Notes: generated from the letters alone by a model not told the origin. DNA of 64,000 bases from Mycobacterium europaeum (GCF_002102155.1 NZ_LQOU01000002.1:62001-126000), one strand, 5' to 3'; positions 1 through 8,601 are shown, counted from the stretch's first letter. Made by a program: numbers and translations.

Positions 1-224
1 GCGGCGTGGCCGACGTGCGGGTGTGCGGCGCGATCGGCGTCATCGAGTGCGCCGGCCCGGTCGACCTGGCCATCGCCACCCCGGCCGCGCTGGACCGCGG
101 CGTCTGGCTGCGCCCGTTCCGCAACCTCGTCTACGCGATGCCGCCCTATGTCTGCACGGACGCCGAGATCGCCCAGATCACCTCCGCGATGGTCGAGGTC
201 GCCCGGCTCGTCCACCAGCAGTGA
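1..224 (+). CDS. bioA: Adenosylmethionine-8-amino-7-oxononanoate aminotransferase, C-terminal end
   Basis: This is the last 70-odd residues of DAPA aminotransferase, the PLP enzyme that makes 7,8-diaminopelargonate from KAPA with SAM as amino donor in biotin synthesis. The gene enters from the left edge, so its start is not visible. The C-terminal pattern of this class III aminotransferase is clear: G-V-W-L-R-P-F-R followed by Y-A-M-P-P-Y. The next genes are bioF and bioD, which fixes the identity by context. The stop codon at 222-224 lies inside a tandem duplication, so the distal part of this gene is copied once more just downstream as non-coding sequence. Confidence 0.93.
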   Translation, partial: GVADVRVCGAIGVIECAGPVDLAIATPAALDRGVWLRPFRNLVYAMPPYVCTDAEIAQITSAMVEVARLVHQQ

Positions 225-320
225 CGACCCGCAGCGCCCGGCTTCGCCGCGCTCGCGGTCGCGCCTCGTCCACCAGCAGTGACGACCCGCAGCGCCCGGC
301 TTCGCCGCGCTCGCGGTCGC
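207..320 (+). repeat. Tandem duplication of the bioA 3' end
   Basis: Two identical 56-nt copies at 207-262 and 265-320 repeat with a 58-nt period. The first copy contains the last codons and the stop of bioA. The second fills most of the bioA-bioF gap and ends shortly before the bioF start at 338. The repeated unit includes a GC-rich stretch (ccggcttcgccgcgctcgcg) of the kind common between mycobacterial genes. Its effect on bioF expression is unknown. Confidence 0.95.
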
Positions 321-337
321 CACTAGGCTGATCCCCG

Positions 338-1486
338 ATGAAGGCACCGATCGAGACGTCACCGCTGGCCTGGCTGGAGGCCGTGGAGCGGCAGCGCCGC
401 GAGGCCGGGCTGCGCCGCTCGCTGCGGCCACGGCCCGCGGTCGCCACGGAGCTCGACCTGGCCTCCAACGACTACCTCGGGCTGTCACAGCACCCCGACG
501 TGATCGAGGGCGGCGTCGCGGCGCTGCGCATGTGGGGCGCCGGGGCCACCGGCTCCCGCCTGGTCACCGGCGACACCGAGCTGCACCAGCAATTCGAGGC
601 CGAACTGGCCGACTACGTCGGCGCGTCGGCGGCCCTGCTGTTCTCCTCCGGCTACGCCGCCAACCTGGGCGCGGTCGTCGGCCTCTCCGGCCGGGGTGCG
701 CTGCTGGTGTCCGACGCCTTGTCGCACGCCTCCCTCGTCGACGCCTGCCGGCTGTCGCGGGCGCGCGTAACGGTCACACCGCACCGCGACGTCGACGCGG
801 TGGAGGCGGCGCTTGCCTCCCGCGCGGAGGAACGCGCCGTCGTCATCACCGAGTCGGTGTTCAGCGCCGACGGCGCGCTGGCGCCGCTGCGGGAGCTGCA
901 CGAGGTGTGCCGCCGCCACCGCGCGCTGCTGATCGTCGACGAGGCCCACGGCCTGGGCGTGCGCGGCGACGGGCGCGGGCTGCTGCACGAGCTCGGGCTG
1001 GCCGGCGCCCCGGACGTGGTGATGACCACGACCCTGTCCAAGGCGCTGGGCAGCCAGGGCGGCGTGGTGCTCGCTCCGGCGGCGGTGCGCGCGCACCTGA
1101 TCGACGCGGCGCGGACGTTCATCTTCGACACCGGCCTGGCCCCGGCGGCGGTGGGCGCCGCCCGGGCCGCGCTCGGCGTGCTGCGGGCCGAACCGTGGCG
1201 ACCCGCCGCGGTGTTGCGGCACGCCCGCACCCTGGCCGAGGCGTGCGACGTCCCCGGGGTCGCCCAGTCGGCGGTGGTGTCGGTGATCCTGGGCGACCCG
1301 GAGGTGGCCCTGGCCGCGGCGGCCGCCTGCCTGGACGCCGGCGTGAAGGTGGGCTGCTTCCGGCCCCCGACCGTGCCCGCCGGGACCTCCCGGCTGCGGC
1401 TGACCGCGCGCGCGTCGCTGGACGCGGCCGAACTCGACCTCGCCCGGCGGGTGCTCACCGACGTGCTCGCTGCGACCCGGCCTTGA
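338..1486 (+). CDS. bioF: 8-amino-7-oxononanoate synthase
   Basis: A 382-residue PLP enzyme of the alpha-oxoamine synthase family. It condenses pimeloyl-ACP or pimeloyl-CoA with L-alanine to give KAPA in biotin synthesis. The early motif L-A-S-N-D-Y-L-G-L, the D-E-A-H-G-L-G segment and [11 protein letters not shown] with the Schiff-base lysine at K235 are all present. Length matches mycobacterial BioF1. The ATG at 338 fits the family N-terminus. The gene overlaps bioD by 4 nt (TTGA), so the two are probably translationally coupled. Confidence 0.96.
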   Translation: MKAPIETSPLAWLEAVERQRREAGLRRSLRPRPAVATELDLASNDYLGLSQHPDVIEGGVAALRMWGAGATGSRLVTGDTELHQQFEAELADYVGASAALLFSSGYAANLGAVVGLSGRGALLVSDALSHASLVDACRLSRARVTVTPHRDVDAVEAALASRAEERAVVITESVFSADGALAPLRELHEVCRRHRALLIVDEAHGLGVRGDGRGLLHELGLAGAPDVVMTTTLSKALGSQGGVVLAPAAVRAHLIDAARTFIFDTGLAPAAVGAARAALGVLRAEPWRPAAVLRHARTLAEACDVPGVAQSAVVSVILGDPEVALAAAAACLDAGVKVGCFRPPTVPAGTSRLRLTARASLDAAELDLARRVLTDVLAATRP

Positions 1487-2163
1487 CCGTCCTGGTCGTC
1501 ACCGGCACGGGCACCGGCGTCGGCAAGACGATCGTCACCGCGGCGCTGGCCTGTCATGCGCGCCAGGCCGGCATGGACGTGGCGGTGTGCAAGCCGGTCC
1601 AGACCGGCACCGACGCCGGGGACGACGACCTCGCCGAGGTCACCCGGCTGTCCGGAGTGACGGCGGTCGCCGGGCTGGCCCGCTATCCGCAACCCCTGGC
1701 CCCGGCCGCAGCGGCCGAGCAGGCCGGCACGGCGCTGCCCACCGGCGAACGGCTACTGCGGCTGATCGCCGGCCTGGACCGCCCTGGCCGGCTGACGCTC
1801 GTCGAGGGGGCGGGCGGGCTGCTGGTCGAACTCGCCGACGCCGGCGTCACCCTGCGCGACCTGGCGGTCGAGCTGGGGGCCGCCGCGCTGATCGCGGTCA
1901 CCGCGGAACTGGGCACCCTGAACCACACCGCGCTCACTCTGGAAGCGCTTGCCACCCATCGCGTTTCGTGTGCCGGCCTGGTGATCGGCAGCTGGCCGGC
2001 GCACCCCGGGCCGGTGGAGAACTCGAACCGCGCGGCCCTGGACCGGCTCGCGCCGGTGCGGGCGGCACTGCCCGCCGGGGCGGGATCGATGGACGCCGCC
2101 GCGTTCGCGGCCATGAGCGCGGCGGCGTTCGACCGCGACTGGGTCACCGCGCTGGTCCACTGA
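1483..2163 (+). CDS. bioD: Dethiobiotin synthetase
   Basis: A 226-residue ATP-dependent carboxylase-cyclase that closes the ureido ring of dethiobiotin from DAPA, CO2 and ATP. The start is the TTG at 1483, which overlaps the bioF stop as TTGA. It gives the expected N-terminus [15 protein letters not shown], whose P-loop begins right away. C-K-P-V-Q-T-G and V-E-G-A-G-G-L match the DAPA-binding and Mg/ATP regions. The gene ends in a one-base overlap (TGATG) with the next one. The product feeds BioB, encoded at 6654. Confidence 0.95.
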   Translation: MTVLVVTGTGTGVGKTIVTAALACHARQAGMDVAVCKPVQTGTDAGDDDLAEVTRLSGVTAVAGLARYPQPLAPAAAAEQAGTALPTGERLLRLIAGLDRPGRLTLVEGAGGLLVELADAGVTLRDLAVELGAAALIAVTAELGTLNHTALTLEALATHRVSCAGLVIGSWPAHPGPVENSNRAALDRLAPVRAALPAGAGSMDAAAFAAMSAAAFDRDWVTALVH

Positions 2164-2672
2164 TGGTCCATTCCGTCGAGCTGCTCTTCGACGACGAGAC
2201 CGAGGCGACGATCCGCGGGCTCTGGGAGGCGCTGGCCGGCGCCGGGATCCCGAGCCAGGCGCCCGCCGGGCGGCCGCACGTCACGCTCGCGGTGGCCGAC
2301 CGCATCGCCGGGGCGGCCGACGAAGCGCTGCGGCCGCTGACCCGCCGGCTGCCGCTGGGCTGCGCCGTCGGTGCATCCCTGCTCCTCGGGCGGTCCAACG
2401 CGATCCTGGCCCGGCTCGTCGTGCCCACGGTCGAGCTGCTGGCATTCCACGCGGAGGTGCACCGGCTGTGCGGCGAACACCTGGCCCCCGCGCCGGCCCC
2501 GACCAGCCTGCCGGGCCAGTGGACGCCACACGTCACGCTGGCGCGCCGCGTCGGGGGACCGGCGCTGGGCCGGGCGCTGCGCATCGCGGGGCGCCCGCCG
2601 CTGATCGAGGGCAGCTTCGCCGGCCTGCGGCACTGGAACGGCGAGCAGAAGTACGACTACCTGATCCGCTAG
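2163..2672 (+). CDS. 2H-phosphoesterase superfamily protein (2'-5' RNA ligase-like)
   Basis: A 169-residue protein with two H-x-T motifs, H39-V-T41 and H123-V-T125, each followed by a hydrophobic strand. This is the signature of the 2H phosphoesterase fold (2'-5' RNA ligase or cyclic phosphodiesterase). The substrate is unknown. It appears to correspond to Rv1571, which also follows bioD. The ATG at 2163 shares one base with the bioD stop, so the gene is in the biotin operon. Its stop overlaps that of the opposite gene: the four bases CTAG at 2669-2672 contain both stop codons. Confidence 0.85.
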   Translation: MVHSVELLFDDETEATIRGLWEALAGAGIPSQAPAGRPHVTLAVADRIAGAADEALRPLTRRLPLGCAVGASLLLGRSNAILARLVVPTVELLAFHAEVHRLCGEHLAPAPAPTSLPGQWTPHVTLARRVGGPALGRALRIAGRPPLIEGSFAGLRHWNGEQKYDYLIR

Positions 2673-4033
2673 CCGCCGAACAGCAGATACAGGCCGGTGA
2701 AGGTGTAGCCGACCATGACCAGCATCATCGTCAGCTGGCCGGTGAGCTGGTGGCCGCCCGGCAGCAGCCGCAGCGCCTTGTCGTGCGCGGCGATCACCGC
2801 GACGATGTGGCCGGTCACCACGCAGGCCACCTTGATTCCGGCCAGCACCGGCGGGTGCGTGGACAACACGTAGGCCACCTGCTGGTGCGCCAGCCCCAGC
2901 AAATTCCAGCCACGGCCGAACGGGTCGGCCAGCGCGAACACGGCCTGCTGCCCGCGCTCGACGAGGTAGGTCAGGTAGTGGGCGAAGATGTAGCCCACCA
3001 CGATGGGGATCAGCGAATGCGCCATCTGGCCGGGCAGGGCTCGGCGTTGCCCGGAGTCCACGCCGCCCGTCGCACGCGCAGCAAGCGAAAAGGTCACCGC
3101 CACAACGGAAATGAAGGCCACCAGCCCGACGGTCCGCAGCAGCGACGACGATAGCGTCGGCGTCAGGCCGACGCCGGGGGAGAGCCGGTCGGCGAAGCCG
3201 CGCCACGTCGGCGACGACGAGAAGCTGTCGAACGCCGTCGACCCGAGCAGCACCGCGAGCAGCACGACCACGCCGGGCCGGACGGGCAGCGACGGCAAAT
3301 GATCGAGCGGGTTGCCGACGACGATCCTCCCGCCCTGCGGGTCGCGGCGAAACGGCGAGAGGCGGGACACCGCCATGCTGTACGCCCCGAACGGGTCGGC
3401 GCGCGCCAACCAGCGCTCGCCGCACAGCCAGGCGCCCACCAGCATGGCCCCCGCATAGATGCCCAGCCACGCCCGCACCCCAGGCAGCGACGCCGGGTCG
3501 GGGCTGGCCAGCTCCATCCAGACGAACGCGAACAGGCCGAGCGCGGCCGGGCGGTAACCCCACCGCTCGGGATAGGACCACCGGGCCCGGTGCAGGCGCT
3601 CGGGCGTGCCGCGCCGCAGCAGCAAGTACACCGTCCGCATCGGTGAGAGGACCCGCCAGACCGGCCCGAACAGCAGCGACAGCGCCACCAGGCCGACCCA
3701 CAGCAGCACGTAGAACACCCCCAGCAGGGCATTGGTCTCCGATCGCGGGCCCCACACCCCGGCCGCCACCACCCACACCGCGAACATCAGCGCCAACCCG
3801 GCAGCCGTCCAGCGGGTCGCCGGAGCGTCGACCACGGCGGTCACCACCGCCGGCAGCGGGCGGCCCGGCTTGAGCGGGTCGAACCGGGGCCGCCGCCAGG
3901 CGAACGCGACCAGTGCGAAGGTGAACGTCAGCGCCCACGCCGCGCCGACCATCGCGTACAGGTAGGGCACCGGCAGGTCGCCGGATCCGCCCAGACCGTG
4001 CGCGAGCACCACCGTCGCGCCACCGGCGCTCAC
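2669..4033 (-). CDS. Polytopic membrane protein of unknown function, histidine-rich C-terminal half
   Basis: A 454-residue integral membrane protein with about ten predicted hydrophobic segments spread along its length. I do not recognise a characterised function. Histidines sit in or next to the late membrane segments (Q-M-A-H-S, F-A-H-Y, G-L-A-H-Q-Q, V-T-G-H-I, A-A-H-D-K), which could bind heme or metal, but this is only inference. I recall database homologues labelled fenitrothion hydrolase and would not trust that name. The ATG at 4033 overlaps the stop of the upstream lipoprotein gene by 4 nt, so the two are probably co-translated with the 4394-6226 gene as one unit. Confidence 0.8.
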   Translation of the reverse strand: MSAGGATVVLAHGLGGSGDLPVPYLYAMVGAAWALTFTFALVAFAWRRPRFDPLKPGRPLPAVVTAVVDAPATRWTAAGLALMFAVWVVAAGVWGPRSETNALLGVFYVLLWVGLVALSLLFGPVWRVLSPMRTVYLLLRRGTPERLHRARWSYPERWGYRPAALGLFAFVWMELASPDPASLPGVRAWLGIYAGAMLVGAWLCGERWLARADPFGAYSMAVSRLSPFRRDPQGGRIVVGNPLDHLPSLPVRPGVVVLLAVLLGSTAFDSFSSSPTWRGFADRLSPGVGLTPTLSSSLLRTVGLVAFISVVAVTFSLAARATGGVDSGQRRALPGQMAHSLIPIVVGYIFAHYLTYLVERGQQAVFALADPFGRGWNLLGLAHQQVAYVLSTHPPVLAGIKVACVVTGHIVAVIAAHDKALRLLPGGHQLTGQLTMMLVMVGYTFTGLYLLFGG

Positions 4034-4389
4034 GGGTGGACTTGGATGGTCGCGATCGTGCGGTTCAGGTGGTGCAGTTCGACCTCGACGTCGCCGGGCA
4101 CGTCGACGCTGAACTGGAACGTCTGGTTGGGCGCGGCGGCCACCGGGAACTTGTGGTCGGGCGTCGAGTGCACGTGCAACTCGTCGGCGACGTCGCTGGT
4201 GACGTGCAGGGTGATCGGCTGCTTCACCCTGGCCTGCAGGTCGGCGTTGGTGGGGGTCACCTGGCCGTGGGCGATCGTGACGTTGATATCCAGCGCGTCC
4301 GGCGGCGGCTGGCTCGGTGTTTTACCGCCGCAGGCGACCAGGGCGCACACCAGCGCCGCCACCCACGCCGGGGCGATGCGACTCGTCAT
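4030..4389 (-). CDS. Cupredoxin-like secreted lipoprotein
   Basis: A 119-residue protein. An N-terminal hydrophobic signal segment ends in a lipobox (L-V-A-C at residues 17-20), so it should be diacylated at the cysteine and anchored outside the membrane. The mature part is a short beta-rich domain resembling one-domain cupredoxins, with several histidines near the expected sites (E-L-H-V-H-S and V-E-L-H-H-L) and the V-P-G-D turn typical of the fold. Copper or electron transfer is plausible but unproven. It lies between two large membrane proteins with a 4-nt gap upstream and a 4-nt overlap downstream. Confidence 0.8.
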   Translation of the reverse strand: MTSRIAPAWVAALVCALVACGGKTPSQPPPDALDINVTIAHGQVTPTNADLQARVKQPITLHVTSDVADELHVHSTPDHKFPVAAAPNQTFQFSVDVPGDVEVELHHLNRTIATIQVHP

Positions 4390-4393
4390 CGGC

Positions 4394-6226
4394 TCACGCC
4401 GCTCTCGGCACCGGCCGCTTGTCCTCGACCGGTTCCGGCTCGGTGACGGCGTTGTTGAGGCGACCGGCGCCCCAGGTCAGCCCGGCGATCACCATCAGCG
4501 TCAGGAACAACACCACGATCGAGCCCGCGGTGAACAGCCAGGCCGGCGCGCTCTGGTCCCGTTCGCGCTGCAGGATCGTGACCTCCTGCACGAACGGCCG
4601 GTTGAACGACGCCAGGGCCGGAACCTCGGGCGCCGGGATCGCGTCGTCGGCCGGCTCCCAGATCGGTACGGCGGTCATCGTGTAACCGTCTTGCACGCGC
4701 AGCAGCGTCTTCCATGAACCCCACACCGGCACCGGCTGCGTCGAGCGGTAATGCCCGGGGCCGACCTGCTGCAGCCGGTCGATCGCCAGGCCGCGGTCGT
4801 TCTCCATCCGGCCCTGCCAGGACAGGATGGTCAGCCATTCGGGGTGTTGGCTCACCATGTCGGCCGGCGTGATCCGCACGTCGGCCGACACCATGCGCTG
4901 TCCGGGCGGGCTTGGCAGGTCGGTCAACGTGACGGTGGCGTTGTCCTGACGCGGCACGACGATATGCAGCCCGTTGGCCACCGCGCCGCCGATCACCAAC
5001 ACCGTGGCCGCCACCACCGCCATCCCCGTGGCGCGGCCCGGCAGGCGCCGGCCGGTGAGCACCATGCCGAACAGCGCGCCGCACGTCCCCGTCAAGATCG
5101 CGACGGGCACGGCCATCGCCAGCGCCTCACCCCACATGCTCATCGGCCACGGGTAGTGGTACACCGTGCCGATCCAGAGCGACTCCAGCCACAGCCCCAC
5201 GGTGCCCACGGCCAGGCCGGAGACCGCGCCAAAGGCGATGGGCCGCTTGAACAACGGGGTGAGCGCGACCAACTCCACCATCAGCGCCGGGCCGAGGTAG
5301 AGCGGGAACCAGTTGATCGGTGCCCCCAGGACCGGCCCGACCAACAACGCGACCGCCCCGCGCAGGGCGATGGCGAAGACGGCGGCGATGACGGCCGCGC
5401 CGCGACCCATCGTGATCCGGGCGGCCACCGCGGCCAGCGCGGCCGCCGCGGCGATCATCATCGGCTGCAGCACCAGGCGGAATTGCTCGACGCCGAAGTC
5501 GTATTCGATCTGGTAGACCGACAGACCGATGAACATGCCGCCGAAGGACAGGTAGCGCAGGAACTTGATGAAGGCGCCGTGGTAGACGTCCGCGCCTTCG
5601 TGGGCCTCACCCTCACGCTCCAGCATCAACACCGCGAACAGCGAAAACCCGGCTCCGCCGATCATCATCAAATGTGTTGGGCCCCAAAGTGTCACGTCTT
5701 GGCCGAAGATGCGGTGCCAGATGTCGTCGAGCGGGAACCCGATCATCGCGTACATCCCGCAACCGGCCATCAGCACCCCGCCGACCGGGGCGTACCAGTT
5801 GCGGGTGATGCGGACCGCGGCCGGGCCGGGCTTGTCGAACGGCAGCACGATCGCCGTCATGCCGCCCAGGAAGATCCCGAACAGCCCGATGATGATGAAG
5901 TAGTGCGCCGGGTTGGCCAGTGGGCCGGGGTCGCGGCCGTTTCCGATGTGCCAGCTGACGTCCCAGATGAACCCGAACAGGGCGCAGATGATCGAGGTGG
6001 TGAAGATCAGGACCGGAAACGCGACCCAATTGGGGCGGTGGAACTTCTCGCCCATCTTGTCGGCGAACCGGGTCAGCCACTGAATGCGATGGTTGCGGTG
6101 CGCGTAGCCGAGCCACAGCAGCGCCGCCGCGATCACCAGCGCCGCGACCGACAGCCCGATCACCTGATTCAGCCCCGCGCCCCGCGCCGGTGGCTCCGCG
6201 AGCAGCATCAGCCCCGTCGACATCAT
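4394..6226 (-). CDS. Large membrane protein with a periplasmic C-terminal domain, unknown function
   Basis: A 610-residue protein. Residues about 20-420 hold a dozen or so hydrophobic segments. About 425-545 is hydrophilic and probably outside the membrane. One further helix near 560-585 is followed by a short charged tail. Early loops contain D-V-S-W-H-I-G, D-D-I-W-H and G-P-T-H-L-M-M, a histidine pattern suggestive of a metal or heme site. No known family name can be assigned from reading alone. The start is the tandem ATGATG ending at 6226, behind a clear GGGAGGG ribosome site. A perfect inverted repeat at 6265-6290 lies just upstream and probably controls the cassette. Confidence 0.8.
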   Translation of the reverse strand: MMSTGLMLLAEPPARGAGLNQVIGLSVAALVIAAALLWLGYAHRNHRIQWLTRFADKMGEKFHRPNWVAFPVLIFTTSIICALFGFIWDVSWHIGNGRDPGPLANPAHYFIIIGLFGIFLGGMTAIVLPFDKPGPAAVRITRNWYAPVGGVLMAGCGMYAMIGFPLDDIWHRIFGQDVTLWGPTHLMMIGGAGFSLFAVLMLEREGEAHEGADVYHGAFIKFLRYLSFGGMFIGLSVYQIEYDFGVEQFRLVLQPMMIAAAAALAAVAARITMGRGAAVIAAVFAIALRGAVALLVGPVLGAPINWFPLYLGPALMVELVALTPLFKRPIAFGAVSGLAVGTVGLWLESLWIGTVYHYPWPMSMWGEALAMAVPVAILTGTCGALFGMVLTGRRLPGRATGMAVVAATVLVIGGAVANGLHIVVPRQDNATVTLTDLPSPPGQRMVSADVRITPADMVSQHPEWLTILSWQGRMENDRGLAIDRLQQVGPGHYRSTQPVPVWGSWKTLLRVQDGYTMTAVPIWEPADDAIPAPEVPALASFNRPFVQEVTILQRERDQSAPAWLFTAGSIVVLFLTLMVIAGLTWGAGRLNNAVTEPEPVEDKRPVPRAA

Positions 6227-6264
6227 CGTTGTGCCCTCCCAAACTCGCGCCGGGTCCGACGATC

Positions 6265-6290
6265 GCTAACTTACTCTTTAGTAAGTTAGC
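6265..6290. promoter_or_regulatory. Perfect inverted repeat, likely TetR-type operator
   Basis: The arms GCTAACTTACT (6265-6275) and AGTAAGTTAGC (6280-6290) are perfect complements around CTTT. It is AT-rich in a GC-rich genome and lies about 40 bp upstream of the 6226 start. Size and symmetry fit operators of TetR-family repressors. No tetR gene lies next to it, so the regulator must be encoded elsewhere. Confidence 0.75.
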
Positions 6291-6331
6291 GGGCCGGTAT
6301 CTGTTCGCGGGATGCCCCACCGGGCGTGTCG

Positions 6332-6523
6332 TCAATCACGCTTCTCGTCGGCGGCGCCGCGTGCGGCTTCCGAGCCGTCCGGCGATCCGTCGTCGCCACC
6401 GGCGCGGCGGTCCCTCAAGGCGACATACAGGATCACGGCCACCACAATCACCGCCGGCAGGAAGGCCGGAATCGCCAGCAGGAGCATGTGGTGGGCGACG
6501 TATGCGGTGTGCGGATCGGTCAT
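6332..6523 (-). CDS. Small single-helix membrane protein
   Basis: A 63-residue ORF with one strong hydrophobic helix (about residues 13-36) followed by a charged, flexible tail rich in D, G and E. It has the same orientation as the 2669-6226 cassette and precedes it by about 105 nt, separated by the inverted repeat. It may be a first gene or accessory subunit of that membrane system. The ribosome site in front of the ATG at 6523 is weak. It has no family I recognise. Confidence 0.55.
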   Translation of the reverse strand: MTDPHTAYVAHHMLLLAIPAFLPAVIVVAVILYVALRDRRAGGDDGSPDGSEAARGAADEKRD

Positions 6524-6564
6524 GGTGGTGAGATACCCCGGCGGGCGCCGTCTGCTGCGGCCGT

Positions 6565-6608
6565 TACCCTACTTTGAACACTTTTATTCGCGCTGCCACC
6601 AGGTGGCA
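6565..6608 (+). promoter_or_regulatory. bioB promoter region with a 15-bp palindrome
   Basis: A TACCCT hexamer at 6565-6570 fits a mycobacterial -10 (TANNNT). Downstream, in what would be the 5' leader, TGCCACC-A-GGTGGCA at 6594-6608 is a perfect odd-centred palindrome. It could be an operator or an mRNA hairpin. The corynebacterial BioQ box I know (TGAAC-N3-GTTAC) is not present in complete form. bioB starts at 6654 behind AGGGGAG. Confidence 0.5.
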
Positions 6609-6653
6609 GGGGTGGCCGCATGCTCGGCCAACAAAGATGCAGGGGAGTAACTG

Positions 6654-7688
6654 GTGACTCAAGCGGCCACTCGACCGGCGACCGGCGCCCACGACGCAGA
6701 CATCCTGGCGGTCGCGCGCGAGCAGGTGCTCGAACGCGGTGAGGGGCTGAGCCGGGAGCAGGTGCTGCAGGTGCTGCAGCTCCCCGACGACCGGCTCGAC
6801 GACCTGCTGGCGCTGGCCCACGAGGTGCGCATGCGCTGGTGCGGCCCGGAGGTCGAGGTCGAGGGCATCATCAGCCTGAAGACCGGCGGTTGCCCGGAGG
6901 ACTGCCATTTCTGCTCACAGTCGGGGCTGTTCGCCTCCCCGGTGCGCAGCGCGCGGCTGGACATTCCCAGCCTGGTCGAGGCCGCCAAGCAAACCGCCAA
7001 GTCCGGTGCCACCGAGTTCTGCATCGTGGCCGCCGTGCGTGGTCCCGACGAGCGGCTGATGGCCCAGGTCGCCGCCGGCATCGAGGCGATCCGCGACGAG
7101 GTCGAGATCAACATCGCCTGCTCGCTGGGCATGCTGACCGCCGAGCAGGTCGAGCAGCTCTCGGCGATGGGCGTGCACCGGTACAACCACAACCTGGAGA
7201 CAGCCCGCTCGTTCTTCACCAACGTCGTGACCACCCACACCTGGGAAGAGCGCTGGCAGACCTTGTCGATGGTGCGCGACGCCGGGATGGAGGTGTGCTG
7301 CGGCGGCATCCTGGGCATGGGCGAGACGCTCGAGCAGCGGGCGGAGTTCGCCGCCGAACTGGCCGAGCTGGGACCCGACGAGGTGCCGTTGAACTTCCTC
7401 AACCCGCGGCCCGGCACGCCGTTCGGCGACCTCGAGGTGCTGCCGGTGGCCGAGGCGCTGAAGTCGGTGGCCGCTTTCCGCCTGGCGTTGCCGCGCGCGA
7501 TGCTGCGGTTCGCCGGGGGCCGCGAGATCACCCTGGGCGACCTGGGCGCCAAGAAGGGCATGCTGGGCGGCATCAACGCGGTGATCGTGGGGAACTACCT
7601 GACCACGCTCGGCCGCCCGGCCGAAGCCGACCTGGAACTGCTCGACGACCTGCAGATGCCCATCAAGGCGCTCAACGCCACCCTGTAA
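6654..7688 (+). CDS. bioB: Biotin synthase
   Basis: A 344-residue radical SAM enzyme that inserts sulfur into dethiobiotin. The C-x3-C-x2-C motif binding the [4Fe-4S] cluster is C80, C84, C87 in [10 protein letters not shown]. The conserved Y-N-H-N-L-E-T and [10 protein letters not shown] segments of BioB follow. The GTG at 6654 has a good ribosome site (AGGGGAG at 6641-6647) and gives the usual 35-40 residue mycobacterial N-terminal extension. It is followed directly by bsaP, needed for activity of mycobacterial biotin synthases according to recent literature. Confidence 0.97.
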   Translation: MTQAATRPATGAHDADILAVAREQVLERGEGLSREQVLQVLQLPDDRLDDLLALAHEVRMRWCGPEVEVEGIISLKTGGCPEDCHFCSQSGLFASPVRSARLDIPSLVEAAKQTAKSGATEFCIVAAVRGPDERLMAQVAAGIEAIRDEVEINIACSLGMLTAEQVEQLSAMGVHRYNHNLETARSFFTNVVTTHTWEERWQTLSMVRDAGMEVCCGGILGMGETLEQRAEFAAELAELGPDEVPLNFLNPRPGTPFGDLEVLPVAEALKSVAAFRLALPRAMLRFAGGREITLGDLGAKKGMLGGINAVIVGNYLTTLGRPAEADLELLDDLQMPIKALNATL

Positions 7689-7693
7689 GAAAC

Positions 7694-7930
7694 GTGGCGA
7701 CTGTGGTTGGTGATCTGGGTGCTCCGGTCAGCGCGGGCGTCTACAACGTCTACACCGGGGAATTGGGGGGCACCGCAATGCCGACGGCGGCGCAGCTGGG
7801 CCTGGAACCGCCCCGGTTCTGCGCGGAATGCGGCCGCCGGATGGTGGTGCAGGTTCGCCCCGACGGCTGGCGGGCGCGGTGCTCGCGGCACGGTCAGGTC
7901 GACTCCGTCGACCTGGAGGCCCAACGGTGA
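7694..7930 (+). CDS. bsaP: Biotin synthase auxiliary protein
   Basis: A 78-residue protein from the GTG at 7694, five bases after bioB. It contains C-A-E-C-G and a later C-S-R-H-G, that is C-x2-C plus a third cysteine and a histidine, suited to an Fe-S cluster or zinc. The Rv1590 homologue next to mycobacterial bioB has been reported as BsaP, an Fe-S protein needed for biotin synthase turnover. I assign it from position, size and the cysteine pattern. Its stop overlaps the next GTG as GTGA, so bioB, bsaP and the next gene look like an operon. Confidence 0.88.
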   Translation: MATVVGDLGAPVSAGVYNVYTGELGGTAMPTAAQLGLEPPRFCAECGRRMVVQVRPDGWRARCSRHGQVDSVDLEAQR

Positions 7931-8601
7931 CCCAGCCCGTGGCAGATCCGGAAGGTCCACGACGTCCGCCGCCCGCAACCGTCCCGTCCACGTCGGGGAT
8001 CCGTGCCATCGCGGTCGCCGCGCTGGGCTCCCTGCTGATCGGTGTGCTGATCGGCGGGCTGTGGGCGTGGATCGCGCCGCCGATCCACGCCGTGGTGGCG
8101 CTCACCCGCGCGGGTGAACGGGTGCACGACTATCTGGGCACCGAGTCGGAGCATTTCTTCGACGCGCCGTGCCTGATGCTGGGCCTGCTGACCGTGCTCG
8201 CCGTGGTGGCGACGGTGCTGGCGTGGCAGTGGCGCGCGCGCCGCGGACCGGGGATGGTCGTCGTGCTCTCGACGGGCATGGTGACTGCCGCCGCGGCCGC
8301 GACGGCGATCGGGGCGGTGTTGGCGCGGATCCGTTACGGCGCACTGAACTTCGACGCGGTGCCGCTGTCCAAAGCCCCGTCGGTGGCGTATGTCATCCAG
8401 GCGCCCCCGGTGTTCTTCGCGGACCATCCGCTGCCGGTGGCGCTGACGCTGCTGTGGCCCGCCGCTATCGCCGCGCTGCTCTATGCCGTGCTTGCGGCCG
8501 CCGACTCCCGCGACGACCTGGGGGCTTACCCGCCGGGCGGCCGACCTGCCGACGCGCTGCCGGTGGCAGCGGGCGGTGCACCGGACGCGCCCGTGTCATA
8601 G
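7927..8601 (+). CDS. DUF2567-type membrane protein
   Basis: A 224-residue protein with a proline-rich N-terminus and four hydrophobic helices (about residues 25-48, 80-103, 110-138 and 175-198). It matches the position and size of Rv1591 and the mycobacterial DUF2567 family, whose function is unknown. The GTG at 7927 overlaps the bsaP stop. Longer in-frame starts run through bsaP and are unlikely. The stop overlaps that of the opposing lipase gene by 6 nt. Confidence 0.85.
   Translation: MTQPVADPEGPRRPPPATVPSTSGIRAIAVAALGSLLIGVLIGGLWAWIAPPIHAVVALTRAGERVHDYLGTESEHFFDAPCLMLGLLTVLAVVATVLAWQWRARRGPGMVVVLSTGMVTAAAAATAIGAVLARIRYGALNFDAVPLSKAPSVAYVIQAPPVFFADHPLPVALTLLWPAAIAALLYAVLAAADSRDDLGAYPPGGRPADALPVAAGGAPDAPVS

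Noticed and set aside
1683-3938. 751-codon open frame on the minus strand
   Set aside because: Shadow of bioD, the 2H gene and the 2669-4033 gene. Arginine- and glycine-rich composition typical of an off-frame in GC-rich DNA.
6565-6600. BioQ-type operator before bioB
   Set aside because: Only one half-site (TGAAC) is seen. The second half at the proper spacing is missing.
2669-6653. phiRv1-like prophage or REP13E12 insertion
   Set aside because: No integrase, capsid or repeat genes are present in the interval. Only the membrane cassette lies there.
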